Shown piece after piece: positions 43,426 to 54,189 of a DNA stretch of 64,000 nucleotides. The position numbers were made by a program, and so were the translations under genes. Origin of the DNA: Kryptolebias marmoratus (taxonomy: Eukaryota; Chordata; Actinopteri; Cyprinodontiformes; Rivulidae); NCBI RefSeq assembly GCF_001649575.2, contig NC_051438.1, positions 3,105,229 to 3,169,228 of the forward strand, written 5' to 3'. Each line of letters opens with the position of its first letter. Position 1 is the stretch's first letter. Below the pieces are notes generated by a model. The model made no database searches and had not been told where the DNA came from. It was given only the letters and a program-made list of their open reading frames with translations.

Positions 43426-46030
43426 TTGGATGTGTAAACCTAAGAATACTACATTTATATTATCAGGATCTATTTCCATCAACCAGTGTACAAATTATAT
43501 GTGATATGCAAATGCAGCTAATCAACACTGTAGTGAGGTAGATTCATTCTTTCTATTTAAAGCATAGCGTTCCTTGAAGGAATACATATTGATTAATTGT
43601 AGTCTAATGTAATTGTAATTAAATCTGAAAGATAAATTCATCAAATAATAATAATAATAAAAAAAACTACCTGCAAATTTGTTAACTCTGATGGTCAAGA
43701 ATCACTTCCCTGGGAATTTCAAGGAAGTTAGGGATAAAAAACTCTGATGCTCCACTGGTTTAATGTAAATGGTTCAGCTCAGCCTTAAAAACCACACAGC
43801 TTAATCAGGGATATTTCTCCCAGCTGCACCAGATGCTGTCAGTGGCAGCACCGCCCAAAAGACTAAACTCTCAGTTTCATCCTGAAACAACTTTCTGTTA
43901 GAAGACTAGATTGTGAAAGTTTGATAAATAAACACAAACAAGCTCATGTTGAATTTGGATTTAGCTCAGAAGTTTTAAGCTGTGACCAATGAAAATGAAA
44001 CAATTCAGTTTTGATCTGAGTGAGCTGAATTTTGAACGAGCTCCAGCGAGGGGTGAATTTGAACATCACTGCTTATGCAGATGCAGAAAGGGAACAAGGA
44101 AAACTACAAGATTTTTTTATTTTTATTTTTAGTATTAAGAGCACAGCAGCATCATGATTTCCTTCACATGAAAGGAGGTTTCCTAAATTTGCCACAACAC
44201 ATTCTAGTAGGTTGTGTAAAGGGGTCATTGTTCAGTTTAAATGAGTCTTTAAACTAAAGAATTGTGCATAATAGAAGAAAAGAGCCTAAAATAATAAAGA
44301 AATCCAGAATTTTTGGCATAACTTCACCTTACAGAAGCAGAAGGTGGAAAAGGAGTAAACTAACACGGGTACAAACACTGAGTCACTGCTGAAGCCTGGA
44401 TCAATTCTGACAGCTCAGTTATTCCCTCAGACACTTCAGCATACTGTACATCTGTACTGTCAGAGTGGCTGCTGATTGACAGATGGACACTCACTCTGAT
44501 CATTGGATGATTAGGATCCCTTCAAACACACAGTGAAGGATTTCTGGGCCTGTCAGGACTCATGTCTGTGTGAAATGGGCAGATGGAGCAGGATGAGGAG
44601 ATAGACATGGAAAAGGAAGGATAAAGAAGAAGAAACCACAGGAGGGAAGGCTCAGGCTGGGAGCAAGACTGATGCAGAGAATTTACAGAGAAACAGCAGG
44701 TCTATAACAAATCTTTTGCTATAAAGTTCCATGCATGATTTTTTAAAGACAAATGTCACTTTTTATGTAGATTTGTCAGTTCTGAATCCCCAAATATTTC
44801 CAAGATCTAAATATGTGCATCAGTGAGTCCAGTCTGAGCTGAAAGTAACACAGAATGAAAGCTTCATTATTAGATTATTAGATGAATTTACAACTAGGAC
44901 AGTTAAAGGTGACACAGTGACACAAAAACATGATACCGAATCAGTCAGTAAGAGTGGTGCAGAGAATCCATTGTGAGGTTGTCAATTCTTTTTAAGTGAG
45001 TCAGCATGTTGACATGTTCATTTCACCTGTGTGGACATTTCTAAAGTCTCATGACACACATTCTGTCATCTGTGAATGTGAATTTTATTCATTTTTGCAG
45101 TTTACAAACAATAAAAATTATACTGAACGGCTGCACAGCAACCTTTTACCAAAACAAATAGCAATAAAACATCTATCTCAAAATACAAAGGTGATGACAG
45201 GAAGGGGAAAAAGATAAAAATTGTTAAAACAATTCATAAACGTCAATAAAAACACAAATAATTAATTAAATAATTTCACAGACTACTCTGTCAAATGCCA
45301 GTGAGCAAAAATGGGTATTAATGCTTTAAAACAATCTAAACTGTGCCGTTTCTGGTGCATGTCTAATGCAAAGGCTATCTAACACCTTCCTCATATCATA
45401 ACTCTGGAGACCGAAGATCGTTGTCAGCAGGTTTAATGACATTCAAAAGGGTAAAACTGAAAACAAGAAGAACAACATGATAAAAATATGAATATGTGCA
45501 GCATAAATGCACTTTTACAGAGAATTTCTGCTAAATAACATCCTAAATATNNNNNNNNNNNNNNNNNNNNNNNNNNNNNNNNNNNNNNNNNNNNNNNNNN
45601 NNNNNNNNNNNNNNNNNNNNNNNNNNNNNNNNNNNNNNNNNNNNNNNNNNATGAAATAAGTGCTGACGCCATTGCCGTTTTGTTCTTGACTACTTCTGCC
45701 GTTCAATAAAGTTTCTGTCTACAAAAAAAAAACGGTTGTCAAGTTACAATACCTGAAAAGAACACAAGAGGGCAGGCTTTCCTCATTTTTTGCTCTACAT
45801 GAATGAAACAGCTTCTGAAAACATAACATTTGCAACTTCAGAACAGAACACTAAACTTTGAGCAGATTTTATACAGAGAGGTATATTATTCCAGTAATTA
45901 GAAGCAGAAACTGTTCACCTTCACTTTACACCTGAAAGCATCACATTGTTAAATCAGTGTGTCTGATGAAGTTTGATGTAAAAGATCCTGAAGTTATGAC
46001 GAGATCAGATCTTTAAGAGTACTAAAACCA
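43426..46030. other. Intergenic sequence
   Basis: No gene supported. A short unclassified-repeat end (gttccttgaaggaatacata) is at 43570-43589, a small (AAT)n at 43648-43660, and a 100-N gap at 45551-45650. Confidence 0.4.
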
Positions 46031-46034
46031 AACA

Positions 46035-46245
46035 ATATTAAAGGGTTGGCATTTATTATATAAATACAAATTGTCCACAGCCTTCCATGCCAGTTTTACA
46101 CTAAAATCATCTTATGATGAGAAATGACAGAGTTTCAGTCAAACCTTGAAAAACACATTATGTGTAATATGCTCAGAGTATGCTCAGAGTTGTTAATGAC
46201 TCTCAGCTACTACATTTTAGCCTAATATCTGTAAAAATGAGCGTT
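46035..46245 (-). repeat. Unclassified interspersed repeat, copy (minus)
   Basis: It carries cttccatgccagttttacac, taaaatcatcttatgatgag, agagttgttaatgactctca and ctaatatctgtaaaaatgag, the reversed right half of the family. Confidence 0.6.
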
Positions 46246-46439
46246 ATATTCATTTTTATGTTGGTTGAAGTCAACTATGGCATCTTCAATTAGGCTGACT
46301 CCGAAGGTTAAGCAGTTTGTGGGGTCCGACATCAGAATTTGAACAGAAAGTAGTTCACAATTGTAAAGTTGAAGAAAAACAACACAAGGTTTTTCTTTCA
46401 CACATAAAAATTTGAAAAGTGTGACCTGCATTTGTATTT

Positions 46440-47280
46440 ACTCCCCATGAGTCAATACTTCTAAGAATCATCTTTTGCTGCAATTCCATCTGCAAGTATT
46501 TTGGGGTTTGTTTCTACCAGCTTTACACTTATAGAGACTGAAAGTTTTGCCCATTCTGCTTTTAAATCTTTTAAATTTTGCCACAAATTCTCAGTTTGAT
46601 TTAGGTCTGGGCTTTCACTGGACCATTCAGACTCATTCCATTGTAGATCAGGCTGTTTGTTTTAGGTTGTCCTGCTGGAAGGTGAACCTCTGCTCCAGTC
46701 TCAAGTCTTTTACAGCCTCTATCAGGTTTTCTTCCAGGACCATTCTGCATTTAGCTCCATCCATCTTCTCATCAACTCTGACCAGTTTCTCTGACCCTGC
46801 TGAAGAAAAACATCCCCACAGCATGATGCTGTGCATTGATAGATTGGTCTGATCTGAGCAGTTTCTTCCCTACATGGCTTATTTTAAGCTGCAAACAGGA
46901 CTTCTTATGACATTCTGTCAACAATGACTTTTTTCTCTCCACTCTTCCATAAAGGGCAGATTTGTGAAGTGCAGGACTAATAGCTGTCCCGTGGACAGAT
47001 TGTCTCTCCTGAGCTGTGGATCTCTGCAGCTCCTCCAGAGTTACCATGAGCTTCTTGGCTGCTTCTTAAATTATTGCTCTCCTTGCCCGGCCTGTCAGTT
47101 TAGGTGGACGGTCATGTCTTGGTAGGTTTGCAGTCGTAACATACTTTTTTCATTTTCAGTCGATGGATTGAACAGTAGCTCGGTGAGATGTTCAAAGCTT
47201 GGGATGTTGTTTTATAATCTAACCCTGCTTTAAATGTCTCAACAACCTGCATTTATACTCTGTTTCCTAAATAGGTGACT
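46440..47280 (-). pseudogene. Tc1 transposase pseudogene
   Basis: Minus-strand pieces in order: VTLEELQRSTAQERQSVHGT (N-terminal paired-like DNA-binding half), HKSALYGRVERKKSLLTE, then SIMLWGCFSSAGSEKLVRVD, DLRLEQRFTFQQDN (third-motif region) and SPDLNQTENLWQNLKDLKAE, the conserved block before the final catalytic Glu/Asp. About 130 bp between the halves is missing, and several stops are present. Not functional. Confidence 0.85.
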
Positions 47281-47348
47281 TCTGATAGCTTCTGGTTGTT
47301 AAGGATTTTAGTTAGAAAGTAAGAGTAAAAGGGGTTAACTACAAATGT

Positions 47349-47698
47349 ACAAGATTCAGATTCAGATTCTCTTTATTGTCATTCAACATAACATCAAGGA
47401 TGCACTGTAGAACGAAATTACGATGCATATTAGCACACAACATAAACAACTTGATAAACTATAAAGTAATGAAAAAAATCAAAACACAAAAATTAAACTA
47501 GTAAATTATGTCAGGCATATAAAAACACAAGATTGAGGTAGAGATAGTTTAAATAATAAAAAAAATATGTAGTAAGGTGCATACATTCGCATTTGTGCAA
47601 TATATGACAGCATGTGTGCAAAAACAATGAACAGGTAGATGAGATACAGTTAAGGGAGTGTTTGGTCAGCAGCTGAGCAGATTAAAGACAAAAAAAGA
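47349..47698. other. Insert in the Tc1 right end, class unknown
   Basis: It begins aagattcagattcagattct then ctttattgtcattcaacata and is AT-rich with no ORF. It resembles a LINE-derived 3' sequence inserted in reverse. The exact junctions are uncertain. Confidence 0.4.
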
Positions 47699-47868
47699 GA
47701 CACTTTTTTAGATTTTATTTGTAAAAAACATTAAAAGCTATGTATCATTTTTCTTCAGCTTTATAAATATCCACTACTTTGTGTTGGTATATCTCATAAA
47801 CTCCTTGTTTGTGGTTGTAATATGGAAAAGCTGAAAGGGTATGAATACTTTTTAAGGCACTGTTTGTC

Positions 47869-49688
47869 AGAGTATTGAGGGCTAAAAGTCAGGCCATTAG
47901 CAAACTACAGAGGATGTGTCTGTGTTTTCAGCACAATAATGGATCCAGACTTTTCACTGCAGTAATTCTGTGCACAAAGACAGAAAACCTATTTACAACA
48001 GAAAGCAAAAGAAATAAGAGAAACCACAAAGTCTTGAGATCTGAAGAGTATTGTGAGGCATTGGCCGGGGGATGATGGAACTGCTGGTTCAAAACTTCTA
48101 ACAGGAGGTCGAGTACCAAGAAATGAAACCCAAACACAGAAAATCACCTGCTATTTTCCACCTCTGTTCTCAGTGACGGGAAAGCATTTCATGCACCACT
48201 CATCCAGATGGTGTGAATGATAATTGGTGCTCCAAACTTAATGAAGGCTTTCTGCAGCTGCCATCAAACTTGTGTATGTGTGAATGTTTTTGTGTGTTTC
48301 TGTCATCCTCATACAAAAACAATCCTCAGGGACACAAAGTGATGCTCACTTTTTTCCTGCGAGCAGTGTTGGGTAGGCACATATATTTTTAAGAACAATG
48401 AAGCCCCCCCAAAAATGTGCATTATTCATCCCAACACAGTGTAATAACTTTAATCCATCGCTTATACACAGGAGTGCTCATTACCTCCATTTCCACAGAG
48501 ACCATTTGAGTGACTAAAACACATTAGCAACAAAAACAGCAATGAAAACATCCCATTTATCTCTGTCTTCCTGTCTCCCATCCATCAATGCAATCTGATA
48601 AACAGGCAGACCAACAATAGAACAAAGAACGCTTTAGGGACAACAGGAGATCACTCCCAAACCATTCCCAATACAACATAAACCAAACCTTGTTTGTTTT
48701 TTCACAGGGTAATCTCTTACTTTTATTTTTTTGCATGATTCAGTCATGTTGAAAAACTGAAATGGATTTTTCTGCAGGAAACCCTGCATCTTTGATTGAA
48801 TAAGTGCCTCAAATTCGCCCTTTCAACAAAAACAATAAACTTCTGACAAAAACTCTATGACATATGCATATTAGTGCCATTGCAAATATAAAATAATAAA
48901 AGGAGCTGGTGGGCAGAACAAATAAAAATCTCAGAAAAACCAATATTAATGTCAAACATTTGTGAAAAAAATTGCTTATTCTCTTGGAAAATCTTAAATT
49001 TGCAAGAAATTTGTTTACAAGAATTAAATGAGTAACTTTCCTAAAACAAAACTGATATTCTCTAATGTTGTAAAGTAAAATTTGAGAGAAAAAAGTAAAA
49101 ACTTACAGGATTAAAGGCCTACATTTAACAAAAAAATAAATAAATATCTTTACTGAAACTGTTGAAAAATGCCAAAGATTTTATGAGACTAAAGTTGTAA
49201 ATAAACAGAAGGGGCATCTGGATATTTTCAGTGATGTAAGTGGTAAATTTATAAACGAAAACTTTTAAATGAATGAAAAACAAAACTTTCAGTAAAGAGA
49301 GGCTGGGACAGATCCAGAAGGACATCGGCTGAGTGAAGACTCCATGAACTACCTGCAACACTCCGATAATCAGGAGTGAGTGGCTACATGGCTGCTGAGA
49401 GAATGATGATGGTATCGAGCAGAAACAATAACACTATATAATAAATAAACTACTTATATCTTAGAGAATGTCCAGATGTTCCTCGTTTAAATGTATGACC
49501 TTAATCTCAGAAAAATATTTGCCTTTTTTAAAAAAACAAAACAAAACTGTAATCATCTAAAGGTTTATTTTTTGGCAAATAAGACTTTTTATTTTGACTT
49601 TTTTTTATATCAAATGATTGACTTTTCAATTTGAGGGAATAACATAGTTAAACACTTGTAAACTTATGTATTAAATCATAAAAATGCA
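47869..49688. other. Intergenic sequence
   Basis: AT-rich, no gene recognised. Confidence 0.4.
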
Positions 49689-49693
49689 GTTTT

Positions 49694-49956
49694 TGTGAGG
49701 ATTACAGTTTTGGTTCAGTTTCGGGTTTTGGTGTTTCCTTTTGGTTTCTCGTGTTTCAATTTTAGCACATCTGTCTTTAGTTTCGTGATTATGTTTGTTT
49801 TGTATTTAAGTGCACTACTATTTCAGTTTAGTTGTCGGGTCCTCGTCTTACTACGCATTCATGTTTTTGAGATCAAGTGCTTACGTTTTTTGCTAATAAA
49901 GAGTTTTTGCTTTACCTGCTGCACTCTGGTCCTCCTCTTCCCCACAGATCGTGACA
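49694..49956 (+). mobile_element. Solo LTR (family shared with 62.4 kb), 263 bp
   Basis: TGTGAGGATT...GTGACA, flanked by the 5-bp duplication gtttt (49689-49693, 49957-49961). It contains a TATA-like gtatttaag, then gttgtcgggtcctcgtctt, AATAAA at about 49896, and ctgctgcactctggtcctcc at the 3' end. The same blocks occur in the same order at 62419-62727. Confidence 0.88.
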
Positions 49957-50111
49957 GTTTTTTTGTTTCCAACATAAGAGAATATTTAAATGTTTTTCAC
50001 ATAAATATATGACAATGCCAGAATTAAATTACTTTCTCCAAATTTTGTCCCTTCCACCAGCTACTTTTATTTAAAATGACCCTGATGCATTAATGTGCAA
50101 GATTTTAGTCA

Positions 50112-50483
50112 TCCATACATTTTATTTACTTGCTTCTCCTTTCTGGGTTGCGGGGAGCTGGTGCCTATCTCCAGCAATCACTGTGTGAGAGGTGGGGGAC
50201 ACCCTGGACAAGTCACAAGACTATCACAGGGATACATAGAAACAAATGAGACAAATAACCATTCATGCTCTCACTCAAACCTAGGGACAATTTTCCAGTT
50301 ACCAATGAACCTAACATGCATGTTTTTGGTCTGTGGGAGGAAACTGGTGTACCCAGAGTAAACCCACATGAGCACAGGGAGAACAAGCAAACTCCACCCA
50401 GAAATGCCCCAGGTCAGGAAGTGATCCTACAACCTTCTTGCTGGGAGGTGACAGCTGTTACCACTATGCCGCTGTGCCATCCC
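50112..50483 (-). mobile_element. V-SINE-type SINE, nearly complete
   Basis: Read on the minus strand it has the tRNA-like head (ggatggcacagcggcatagt), the central cctcccacagaccaaaaaca domain, the ctaggtttgagtgagagcat stretch and the 3' tail ending near atggatg. Imperfect 13-bp duplications flank it (aagattttagtca at 50099-50111, aagtctttagtca at 50484-50496). Confidence 0.8.
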
Positions 50484-50639
50484 AAGTCTTTAGTCAATGC
50501 ACAAGGGAAAAAAAAGTATGGTGATTTTCCAGCAACCTAATTACAAAGGCATTGGAAACAATAACCAGTGATTCTTCAATTGATGAAAATATATTTCTTT
50601 TGTTTGGATCTTTAAAATTTACTTCAGTTCTGTGCGTAT

Positions 50640-50885
50640 TTTCTTCTGCTCAGCTTTTATGCAGTTTGGCTGAGGTCTAGACTTTGATTGGATCACTGCA
50701 ACACCTCAATTTTTTTTTTTCAGTTGTTCTGTTGTATATTATCTGCTATGATTGGGTTCGTTGTCTTGTTGCATCATGACTTAGTTTGGTCCAAAGTTCA
50801 GCTGTCAGACAGATGGTCTCACATTTGACTCTAAAGTCCTTTGGTCTATCTTACGGTCGACTCAAAAACTGCACATAACTAGGCC
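50640..50885 (-). mobile_element. DNA-transposon remnant (Tc1-related, tentative)
   Basis: Phrases such as tttatgcagtttggctgagg, cattgtcttg-like and agctgtcagacagatggtct are those of a common fish Tc1-family repeat. No frame is preserved and the ends were not found. Confidence 0.35.
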
Positions 50886-51660
50886 TTTTAAAGTCTGAGA
50901 AGGAGCTCGTCATTTTTGGAAAGTCTTTAAACTAGAACTTAGAGTACATGTTTCACCAGGGAGGGTCGACAGGGCTATGGAAAAGGATGACCAGGTGAGC
51001 TTAAACTCCTCAAGATGTTGATGAACTGATGATTGAGATTCTTATTGGTTCTTTCTTGTTGTGCAGTTCCAAGAGAGGGGTGAGGATTCCAGTCCAGACT
51101 GTATTTGACAATTAAAATATGTTGTATTTTAGTGTATTGGGAATTGAGTGATTGTTGGGGTAGACTCTGAATACTTTGAGCTTGAAACTTGGTTCCTGAA
51201 AAACTGAATTAATTTAAAATCATCTCTTCCTGGGAGTTCTAGTTCTGTTTTTTTTTTTTTACAAATATGTATATCCCAGATATGAGGGTTTTTTCTCTCT
51301 TTTGACGGCTCCATTTCAACCACAGCTGATGAAAACTGCTCTTCTGACGTGCTACCAAACCACCTACTCCAACCCACGAAGCAACAGAGTTCATAGCGCT
51401 TTTATTTTGAAAAACGATACACAAAATGAAGCAATGACGTGGCAGATGTAATGCGAGGCCTCATTTTTTGTTGATCACATGATTTTGGTCAATATGACAC
51501 AAGCTCTGAAGCGGGACTTCATCGGACACACCCCCTTTTTACTCCGTACACGCCTCAAAGCCTGGCTTCAGATGTCCCATCACTACCTTTTAAAGAAGAG
51601 AACAAAGATAAAAACAAACGCTAAAGCTGATCAGTGGCTCATTATGGTCACAATATCAAT

Positions 51661-51975
51661 CATGTAGGCCTGGCATTATCAGATAGATGGAGGCCACGGC
51701 CTCAGCCATCCAGGCCTAGCACCAGGCTACACCACCAGCTAAGTGGCAACCACAGCCTCTACCATCCAGGCGATACCACCAGCTGAACAGCAGCCACAGC
51801 CTCAAACATCTAGGCCCAAAAACAGGCTCCACCACCATCTAAGGAGCAGCCACAGCCTCAACCATTTAGGCTACATCATCAGCTAAGGGGCAGCCACAGC
51901 CTTAACCATCCAGGCCCGGCACTGAACTACACTATCAGCTGAGTGGCAGCCACAGTTTCAGCCATCAAGGACTGA
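51661..51975 (+). repeat. Tandem repeat upstream of L1-like ORF1 (possible 5' UTR monomers)
   Basis: Six units and a partial seventh start with catccagg/catctagg/catttagg-type text and end in cagccacagcctcaac or similar. Unit lengths are 46, 56, 44, 56, 44 and 56 bp. The shorter ones lack about 12 bp (tagcaccaggct), so the array is a 100-bp dimer repeat. It ends about 190 bp before the ORF1 start codon and on the same strand. In some L1 families such arrays are promoters. That role is an inference here. Confidence 0.8.
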
Positions 51976-52164
51976 GGGTTGAGATTCAGACCTAGATTGG
52001 CCTGCCTGATCTTATTGTAGAACTCAGAGTCATTTGGCTATTGACAACTGCCTAATATCTACTTGACTGTTGCTGCAGTGAACTGCAAGGGACAGTGCTG
52101 CTGCTGTGGGGGGTTGAGAGGGTAAGTGTCTATGCTGGATAGTGCTGGTGCTGTGTGATTAACA

Positions 52165-52836
52165 ATGCCTCTAAAGTCAAAATCAGAGGTAAAGTCTGAT
52201 GAAGAACATGTCTCGCATGCTTTGGTGTCTGACCTGCTTCAGCAGCAAAACGACATGTTTACAGCATTATTAAAGCAGAAAATAGAATTTTTTCGAAGAT
52301 TTGTGGATTCTATTATGGATAAAACAAGCACCAAAATAGACTCTGTTTCAAGGGAATTGCAGGATTTAAAGACTAGCCTACAATTCACACAGAAGGATGT
52401 GGACAATATAAAGTCAAGGCTAGGTAAACAAAAAGAAGACTGCAACTATTTGCAGACAGATGTATATAAAGTCTGTGAACGCTTTCTAACTGTCACAGAT
52501 AAATTGGAATATCTAGAAGCTCAGTCCAGAAGAAAAAACCTGGTGATAGAGGGTGTGATTGAGTCACCAGGTGAGAAGTGGAAGGATACAGAGCTAAATG
52601 TGAAGAAAGTTTTAAAGGAGAAGCTGCTGATTCAAAGAGAAATGGAAATGGAAAGGGATCATCAAACAGGCAAAATAAAAGGAGATAAGCCACGACCCAT
52701 TGTAGTCAAATTTCTAAGATTCAAAGATAAGTTTTACATATTACAAAAGACCAAACTGCTGAAAGGTACAAACATTTACAATAAGGAGGATTTCACGGAT
52801 GTTGTGAGGAGAATGGATCAAAATATTTTTATATAA
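52165..52836 (+). CDS. L1-like LINE ORF1 protein (223 aa, C-terminally short)
   Basis: An intact frame starts ATG CCT CTA AAG. Residues 20-115 are heptad-rich (LLQQQNDMFTALLKQKIEFF, DSVSRELQDLKTSLQF, KLEYLEAQSRRKNLVIEGV), predicting the coiled coil that trimerises L1 ORF1p. RRKNLVIEG starts the RRM-like domain, and RPIVVKFLRFKDK plus NIYNKEDFT fit the C-terminal RNA-binding domain, which then ends early at RRMDQNIFI. ORF1p is an RNA chaperone that packages LINE RNA. No ORF2 follows. It is an older retroelement ORF that happens to be open, not a host gene. Confidence 0.8.
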   Translation: MPLKSKSEVKSDEEHVSHALVSDLLQQQNDMFTALLKQKIEFFRRFVDSIMDKTSTKIDSVSRELQDLKTSLQFTQKDVDNIKSRLGKQKEDCNYLQTDVYKVCERFLTVTDKLEYLEAQSRRKNLVIEGVIESPGEKWKDTELNVKKVLKEKLLIQREMEMERDHQTGKIKGDKPRPIVVKFLRFKDKFYILQKTKLLKGTNIYNKEDFTDVVRRMDQNIFI

Positions 52837-53095
52837 TGTTCCTTATATTCTTTTTCCTAAAATTTTTTTAAAACTCAAAATAATAAAAATAATCTTATTT
52901 CTTTTTGCAACATATTTATTAGATTAAAATTTTACTTGATTTTTTTTCTAATTCTATCATCCATCTTCTGTATTGTTCATACTTCTGACATAAGCAAAGA
53001 AATCTTCTTCTTCTTGGATTTTCCTGGCGGTTGGCAACAAACTTTCAGTAGCATTACTGCCACTTACTGGTATGGGGTGTGGTTTGTGATGGTTT

Positions 53096-53200
53096 ATATA
53101 TCTATCTATATATCTATATCTATACATATATTCTAAAACAAAATTACTACCTATACACCTATAAATATAGATATACATATAAACACACACACACACACAC
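53096..53200. repeat. TATC/TATA and (CA)n microsatellites
   Basis: Tatatctatctatatatcta-type sequence is followed by acacacacac at about 53182-53199, within the 3' UTR of the LINE relic. Confidence 0.85.
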
Positions 53201-53407
53201 TCAATTTATACATAACATTTTGAATCATACACACATTGACAAACACACCTACTAAAATCAAATTCTGTGAAATAATTTAGTTTTCTTTAAAAATCGTATA
53301 ACTATTTGTATATTTTTACTCCCCAAATTCTTCCTCAAAATATCTAGTAAATTAATATTTTCCTTAATTCTTTCAAACTCTCTCCTCATATATCTCCTTT
53401 CTCTTTC

Positions 53408-53757
53408 ATCCATCCATCCATTTTCTTTACCCGCTTTTCCATTCCAGGTCATGGGGAGCTGGTGCCTATCCCCAGCAGTCACTGTGTGAGAGGCGGGGGA
53501 CACCCTGGACAGGTTGTAAGTCCATCCCAGGGCAACATAGAGACTAACAAGACAAACAACCATTCACACTCTCACCTAGGGACAATTTTAGGGTTATCAA
53601 TTAACCTAACATGCATATTTTTAGTCTGTGGGAGGAAACCGGAGTACACCCACGTGTGCAAAGGGAGAACATGCAAACTCCACCCAGAAAGGCCCCAGGC
53701 CAGGAAGCGATCCTGCAACCTTTTTGCTAGGAGGCAACAGCTCTAACCACTACTCTC
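53408..53757 (-). mobile_element. V-SINE-type SINE inside the LINE relic
   Basis: The minus-strand copy has all blocks: catccatccatccattttct tail, ggggacaccctggacaggtt, caaccattcacactctcacc, cctaacatgcatatttttag, gtctgtgggaggaaaccgga, and the head ending near tggttagagctgttgcc. It separates the endonuclease fragment from the ORF2 C-terminus. Target duplications were not clear. Confidence 0.8.
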
Positions 53758-54189
53758 CAGCTGCAAATATCTCTAACAGATTGGGAAACCAAAGTCAAAT
53801 CAATAGCAGATTTCTTACCCCTTACAAAGTCCACCCGAGTGCCTACTCCATCGTCTGTCTGGTTTTGTATTTAAATTATTAATTAAGCCTTTAAATTTGC
53901 TATTAGACTGCAAGCATATTTAATCTATGTGATAATTTGAGAAGCCTCCATTTCAGATGATCCTTCCCCATGCCTAAGTTTATCATGTATTTTTTTTCCC
54001 CAAGATAAATCCTTAACATTAAAAAACTTTGTACCTGCCTTTACAAGGATTTTTATTTTTTTGTTTTAGTTTTTGCTTGCTCTGAGCAATTCATGGTATA
54101 TGTAAAACAAGGAATCAATTTTTTAATGTAATATTATATTGAATATCATCCATCACTCTTTTCCCTCCATAAGTTGTTTTTGGAGCATT

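Larger units (their letters stand above)
46348..47868 (-). mobile_element. Tc1-type transposon, decayed, with insertion
   Basis: The minus-strand right end reads from tgccttaaaaagtattcata (about 47860) through transposase to about 46440. This matches fish Tc1 elements with long terminal repeats. The left terminal repeat is incomplete (ttgaaaagtgtgacctgcat region). About 350 bp of foreign sequence (47349-47698) sits in the right terminal region. The element moved by DDE transposition at TA sites when active. Confidence 0.75.
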
